A program made the translations under genes and the position numbers. DNA of 64,000 bases from Clostridiaceae bacterium (GTDB taxonomy: Bacteria; Bacillota; Clostridia; Lachnospirales; Lachnospiraceae), in NCBI GenBank assembly GCA_018378255.1, contig JAGZXV010000005.1, positions 1-64,000 of the forward strand. Direction: 5' to 3'. Shown piece by piece: positions 60,240 to 64,000 of this stretch. The notes below the pieces were generated by a model, which ran no database searches, was not told where the DNA came from, and was given only the letters and a program-made list of their open reading frames with translations. Position 1 is the stretch's first letter; every line of letters starts with the position of its first letter.

Positions 60240-61345
60240 GCTGGACAGAGGAAGCACTTGAGAAATGCCTGAAAAAGATTGAGAGGAATATAGACGGAAT
60301 CGGAGAGCATTTTCCCCATGTGGCCTATGACGGAGTTTACAATGACCAGGGCGCGGCGTTCTGGACATCGGGATTCTGGCCGGGGCTGTTATGGCTTTTG
60401 CACCAGGAGAAAAAGGACGGCAGGGCATTGGAGCTGGCAAGAAAGCTGGAAGACCATCTGGACGAAGTGCTGGACGGCTTTGTAACCCTCCATCACGACG
60501 TAGGATTTATGTGGCTGCCGTCGGCGGTCATCGACTATAAACTGACCGGAAATCCTGCATCCAGGGTGAGAGGATTGAAAGCGGCCAGCCATCTGGCAGG
60601 GCGTTTTAACCTGGCGGGACGGTTTATCAGGGCATGGACCGATGAAGTGAACCCGGATTCCCAGGGATGGGCCATCATCGACTGCATGATGAACATACCG
60701 CTGTTATTCTGGGCTTCAAAGGAGATGAAAGACCCGAGATTTTACCATATTGCAAAAGCGCATGCGGACACGGTACTGAAAAGTTTTATCAGGCCGGATA
60801 ATACAACCGCCCACATTGTGAGCTTTGACCCTTATACAGGAGAGAAGATAGAGAACCTGGGAGGACAGGGAAAAGACCCGGATTCCGCATGGGCCAGAGG
60901 CCAGGCATGGGCGATCTATGGAATGGCCCTGGCTTACCGGGAAACAGGAAAAGAAGAGTATATGACAGCTTCCAAAAATGTGGCCGGTTACTTCCTTTCC
61001 CACCTTCCTGAGGATAAGGTTCCATACTGGGATTTCAGAACAGACGCCAAAGACCGTTTTGTGCTGGATTCATCGGCATCCGCCTGTACGGCCAGCGGTC
61101 TGCTGGAACTGAGCAGTCTGATGGAAGACGGTGCGGAGAAAGAATTTTATCACGGCCAGGCTGTTGCCATTTTAAAAGGGCTTTATGAGAATTATGCTGA
61201 TTTTTCAGAGGAAACCCAGGGTATCATCCAGAAGGGCACAGTAAATTATGCGAAGAATAAACATGTCAATGTGCCGATCATTTATGGAGATTATTTCTTT
61301 ACGGAAGCTTTGATTAAACTGAACCATAAAACAAATATTTTCTAA
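60236..61345 (+). CDS. Unsaturated glucuronyl hydrolase (GH88)
   Basis: A 369-residue GH88 enzyme that removes the 4,5-unsaturated uronic acid left at the non-reducing end after polysaccharide-lyase cleavage. Asp88 in HHDVGFMWLPSA and Asp149 in WAIIDCMMNIP match the two catalytic aspartates of the Bacillus GL1 enzyme in position. The alpha6/alpha6-barrel motifs AFWTSGFWPGLLW and SAWARGQAWAIYG are clear. No signal peptide is present. The overlap with the sulfatase gene (ATGA) indicates joint action on sulfated unsaturated disaccharides. Confidence 0.95.
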   Translation: MSWTEEALEKCLKKIERNIDGIGEHFPHVAYDGVYNDQGAAFWTSGFWPGLLWLLHQEKKDGRALELARKLEDHLDEVLDGFVTLHHDVGFMWLPSAVIDYKLTGNPASRVRGLKAASHLAGRFNLAGRFIRAWTDEVNPDSQGWAIIDCMMNIPLLFWASKEMKDPRFYHIAKAHADTVLKSFIRPDNTTAHIVSFDPYTGEKIENLGGQGKDPDSAWARGQAWAIYGMALAYRETGKEEYMTASKNVAGYFLSHLPEDKVPYWDFRTDAKDRFVLDSSASACTASGLLELSSLMEDGAEKEFYHGQAVAILKGLYENYADFSEETQGIIQKGTVNYAKNKHVNVPIIYGDYFFTEALIKLNHKTNIF

Positions 61346-61419
61346 ACCGGTAGCAGCGCCGAAAGGCGGTTAACAATAATAATAAAAGGCTGCAGGGCAG
61401 CAGAAGGAGAGATAACATT

Positions 61420-62910
61420 ATGAATACTTACTGGGGAGATCTTCACAATCACTGTGGAATTACATATGGTTTTGGAAGTTTGGCCAACGCCATAAAAAGG
61501 GCTAAAAGCCAGCTGGATTTTGCTGCATTTACGGGCCATGCAATGTGGCCGGACATGTATGAAAAAGCGCCGGGAACCGAATTTGTGGTTAACTTCCATT
61601 TGGAGGGATTCAAGAAGTTACAGGATCATTGGGAAGAGATCAGAAAAGAAGTGGCGGAAGCTAACGGAGCTGATTTTGTGGCAATTCAGGGATATGAGCT
61701 GCATTCCAGAGAGTACGGCGACCACCATCTGCTTTCCATTGACGACGAACTCCCGCTGATCTACAGGAATTCACCGAGGGAACTGGTGGAAGACTGCGGC
61801 AAGGATGCCATCGCTATTCCTCATCATATCGGTTATACGCCGGATTACCGGGGAATTGACTGGAAAAAGTTTGATAATACCATTTCACCGGTTGTGGAAG
61901 TTTACTCCAAACATGGCTGTTCCATGAATGAGGATGCGGATTATCCATATTATCACAACATGGGGCCGAGAGATACCAGAGATATGGTAGATGAAGGCCT
62001 GCGCCAGGGACATAAATTCGGATTCGTGGGTTCCACGGACCATCACGCAGGATTCCCGGGATCTTATGGAGACGGACTGGCTGCCGTAGTTGCAGAAGAG
62101 AAGACGAGAGAGAGCATCTGGGCGGCGCTCAAAGCCAGAAGGACATATGCGGTTACAGGCGACAGAATCCTCTGTGACTTTAAGGTAAATGATTCCTGGA
62201 TGGGAAGCGAAATCACAGCCAACAACAGAAAGGTCCGCGCCCATGTGGAAACTGAGGGAACTCTGGATAAGATCATTCTCTATAAGAATTATAAGCCGGT
62301 TCAGATCATCAACGGCGAATCCTTCCAGGAAGTGAACCAGGAGGGATGTTATAAACTCCGCGTGGAAATGGGATGGGGCAATAGCTCCCTGTACCGCTGG
62401 AACGGAAGCCTGCAGGTTGAGGACGGAACGATTAAAGATTATAATACCTATTTCAGGGGCAGAAGTGTGCTGGCTCCATCTAAGGACGAAGCTTATGATG
62501 AAAATGATATCAACGACATCGAGACATATTCTGAATTAAAGGGTGAAAATGAGCTGGTTTGGAGATGTGATACGGTGGGCAATAAATCCACCCTTCATCC
62601 TTCCACCTCATCGATCGTAATCAAGGTTCAGGGCAGCTTAAACACCAAAGTGACCTTCACTCTCAATGATAAAACATATACGGCAACAATCGGAGAGCTG
62701 ATGAATTACGGCTACACCAGCCACATGGAATATTACCATTCCCAGGCATTTAAGATCTTTAAAGCGCTGCCGGAGACAAAATATACATTTGATCTGGAAT
62801 TAGAAGACAACACGCCTGAAAATGACTGTGATTACTATCACCTGGAAGTAGCCCAGAAGAACCGCCAGTGGGCATATGTATCGCCTGTTTATGTGAACAG
62901 GGAGAAATAA
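61420..62910 (+). CDS. DUF3604 (PHP-like) protein
   Basis: A 496-residue protein of the DUF3604 type, related to PHP metal-dependent phosphoesterases. Metal-binding motifs are GDLHNHCGITYGFGS, GYELHSREYGDHHLLS, IPHHIGYTP and STDHHAGFPGS. A beta-rich C-terminal domain (about 270-496) may bind sugar. No signal peptide is seen. Its position after GH88 suggests a hydrolytic step in the same pathway, but the reaction is unknown. AGGAGAG precedes the ATG. Confidence 0.8.
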   Translation: MNTYWGDLHNHCGITYGFGSLANAIKRAKSQLDFAAFTGHAMWPDMYEKAPGTEFVVNFHLEGFKKLQDHWEEIRKEVAEANGADFVAIQGYELHSREYGDHHLLSIDDELPLIYRNSPRELVEDCGKDAIAIPHHIGYTPDYRGIDWKKFDNTISPVVEVYSKHGCSMNEDADYPYYHNMGPRDTRDMVDEGLRQGHKFGFVGSTDHHAGFPGSYGDGLAAVVAEEKTRESIWAALKARRTYAVTGDRILCDFKVNDSWMGSEITANNRKVRAHVETEGTLDKIILYKNYKPVQIINGESFQEVNQEGCYKLRVEMGWGNSSLYRWNGSLQVEDGTIKDYNTYFRGRSVLAPSKDEAYDENDINDIETYSELKGENELVWRCDTVGNKSTLHPSTSSIVIKVQGSLNTKVTFTLNDKTYTATIGELMNYGYTSHMEYYHSQAFKIFKALPETKYTFDLELEDNTPENDCDYYHLEVAQKNRQWAYVSPVYVNREK

Positions 62911-62935
62911 AATTTAATCAGAATGGAGAAAGGAT

Positions 62936-64000
62936 ATGCAGGAGATAAGAGAGAACCCGTTAAAATCCAGACAGGATCTGCAGGATTTGGCGGAGAACAT
63001 GATATCCTGTGCCGTTAAAAAATTAAGCCCGCAGAAGGCCTGGCTGAACGCCGGGGAAAGCGCGGCCAAATATCCTCATAAGACAGCCTGGATAGAGGGA
63101 TTTTTAAGACCTCTGTTCGGGCTTGTCCCATTAAGTGCCGGAGGTTATGAAACAGGACTTTGGGAGGACTATCTGGAGGGGATAAAAAACGGAACAGATC
63201 CGGCATCACCGGAATACTGGGGGGATTTAGACGGCAAAGACCAGAAAATTGTGGAAATGACCACCCTGGGCCTGGCTCTGGCCATGGTTCCCCAACTGGT
63301 GTGGGAACCCCTTAACAGCCAGGAAAAAAAGAATCTGGAACTGTGGCTTTTAAAAATTAATGATGCCCCTCTGGCAACGAATAACTGGCTTTTTTTCCAT
63401 GTTATTGTCAATCTGGGATTGAAAAAAGCAGGAGCATCGTACAGCCGGGATATTATGGAAACGGCTTTGGATGAAATTGAAAAGAGCTATCTGAAAGACG
63501 GCTGGTATTCGGATGGACCTACCCTTCAGAGGGATTATTATATTGCATTTGCCATGCATTTTTATGGTTTAATCTATGCAAAGCTGATGGGAGATGAAGA
63601 TCCGGTCCGGGCAGAACGCTATAAAAAGCGGGCGGCGGAATTTGCAAAAGACTTCATCGTCTGGTTTTCGTCAGAGGGGGATGCCCTTCCTTATGGGCGC
63701 AGCTTAACTTACCGGTTTGCCATGGCGGCGTTCTGGAGCGCTCTCGCTTATGCAGGGGTGGAAGTGTATTCCTGGGGCGTGGTAAAGGGTATTATCCTGA
63801 GAAATATCAGATGGTGGATGAAACAGCCTGTGTTTGACCAGGACGGTCTGCTGACCATCGGTTACCGTTACCCCAACCTGAAAATGGCGGAGTTTTATAA
63901 TGCGCCCGGCTCTCCTGCATGGGCGATGAAGGCATTTTTGATACTGGCCCTCCCTGAGGATCATCCGTTCTGGATGTCAGAGGAAGAGGAGCTTCCGGTT
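62936..64000 (+). CDS. DUF2264 family protein (incomplete at window end)
   Basis: The first 355 residues of a DUF2264 protein; no stop occurs before the window ends. Recognisable features are the N-terminal NPLKSRQDLQDLAENM and the HKTAWIEGFLRPLFGLVPLS segment, then NNWLFFHVIVNLGLKK, DGWYSDGPTLQRDYYIAF and PYGRSLTYRFAM. The predicted helical barrel suggests carbohydrate work, and such genes often sit in polysaccharide loci. AGAAAGGAT precedes the ATG, 25 bases after the DUF3604 gene. No signal peptide. Confidence 0.88.
   Translation, partial: MQEIRENPLKSRQDLQDLAENMISCAVKKLSPQKAWLNAGESAAKYPHKTAWIEGFLRPLFGLVPLSAGGYETGLWEDYLEGIKNGTDPASPEYWGDLDGKDQKIVEMTTLGLALAMVPQLVWEPLNSQEKKNLELWLLKINDAPLATNNWLFFHVIVNLGLKKAGASYSRDIMETALDEIEKSYLKDGWYSDGPTLQRDYYIAFAMHFYGLIYAKLMGDEDPVRAERYKKRAAEFAKDFIVWFSSEGDALPYGRSLTYRFAMAAFWSALAYAGVEVYSWGVVKGIILRNIRWWMKQPVFDQDGLLTIGYRYPNLKMAEFYNAPGSPAWAMKAFLILALPEDHPFWMSEEEELPV

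Overview
The window looks like the chromosome of a Lachnospiraceae-type Clostridia (gut anaerobe), starting just beside the replication origin. The basis is gene order and family content: rpmH-rnpA-yidD-yidC-jag-mnmE-mnmG-rsmG followed by parAB, plus DUF4446, DUF3881 and DUF4317 proteins, frequent TTG starts and strong GGAGG ribosome sites. The species cannot be named from the sequence alone.

Layout. (1) 1-7.3 kb is the origin-proximal ribosome/RNase P/membrane-insertase/tRNA-modification operon. It ends in a terminator whose stem is itself a perfect parS site. (2) 7.3-11.1 kb holds an alpha/beta hydrolase on the minus strand, bracketed by two parS sites, then parA-parB-DUF4446. (3) 11.2-14.7 kb carries bioY (minus), an NADP-type glutamate dehydrogenase, a DUF3881 gene and tRNA-Arg(CCT). 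(4) 14.9-27.8 kb is a sensory and cell-surface block: a 7TM histidine kinase, an OmpR-type regulator, a secreted leucine-rich-repeat protein, a GGDEF protein, a hybrid kinase with an orphan sugar-binding lipoprotein, and a half-length DUF4317 protein. A duplicated element of about 68 bp, with a covarying hairpin plus a palindrome, sits upstream of both the kinase operon and the GGDEF gene.

(5) 27.9-39.3 kb is the most interesting part: ten closely spaced same-strand genes behind a sigma-A-like promoter that overlaps a TACTAC-T-GTAGTA palindrome. They encode two tandem paralogous membrane proteins, an HTH/coiled-coil protein, an unrecognised two-part protein, two diverged paralogues (one membrane-anchored), an Hsp70-like ATPase, a Ycf46-like AAA+ ATPase, a membrane-anchored HExxH metallopeptidase and a small acidic protein. 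I know of no described system with this composition. A membrane-associated chaperone/unfoldase/protease machine is the simplest inference.

(6) 39.3-44.2 kb has a YolD-like protein, a UmuC-type polymerase, a ferritin-like diiron protein and a HelD-type helicase. (7) 44.3-45.6 kb has a GNAT acetyltransferase next to a GC-rich stretch of nested hairpins that looks like a mobilisable-element remnant. (8) 46.1-54.1 kb has a very large InlB-repeat surface protein, an SRAP peptidase, a rhodanese lipoprotein behind an elaborate operator, and DinB behind a perfect LexA-type box. (9) 54.2-64.0 kb is a locus for uptake and cytosolic breakdown of sulfated, uronate-containing oligosaccharides: ROK sugar kinase, LplABC-like transporter, sulfatase, GH88 unsaturated glucuronyl hydrolase, DUF3604 protein and a DUF2264 protein cut by the window end.
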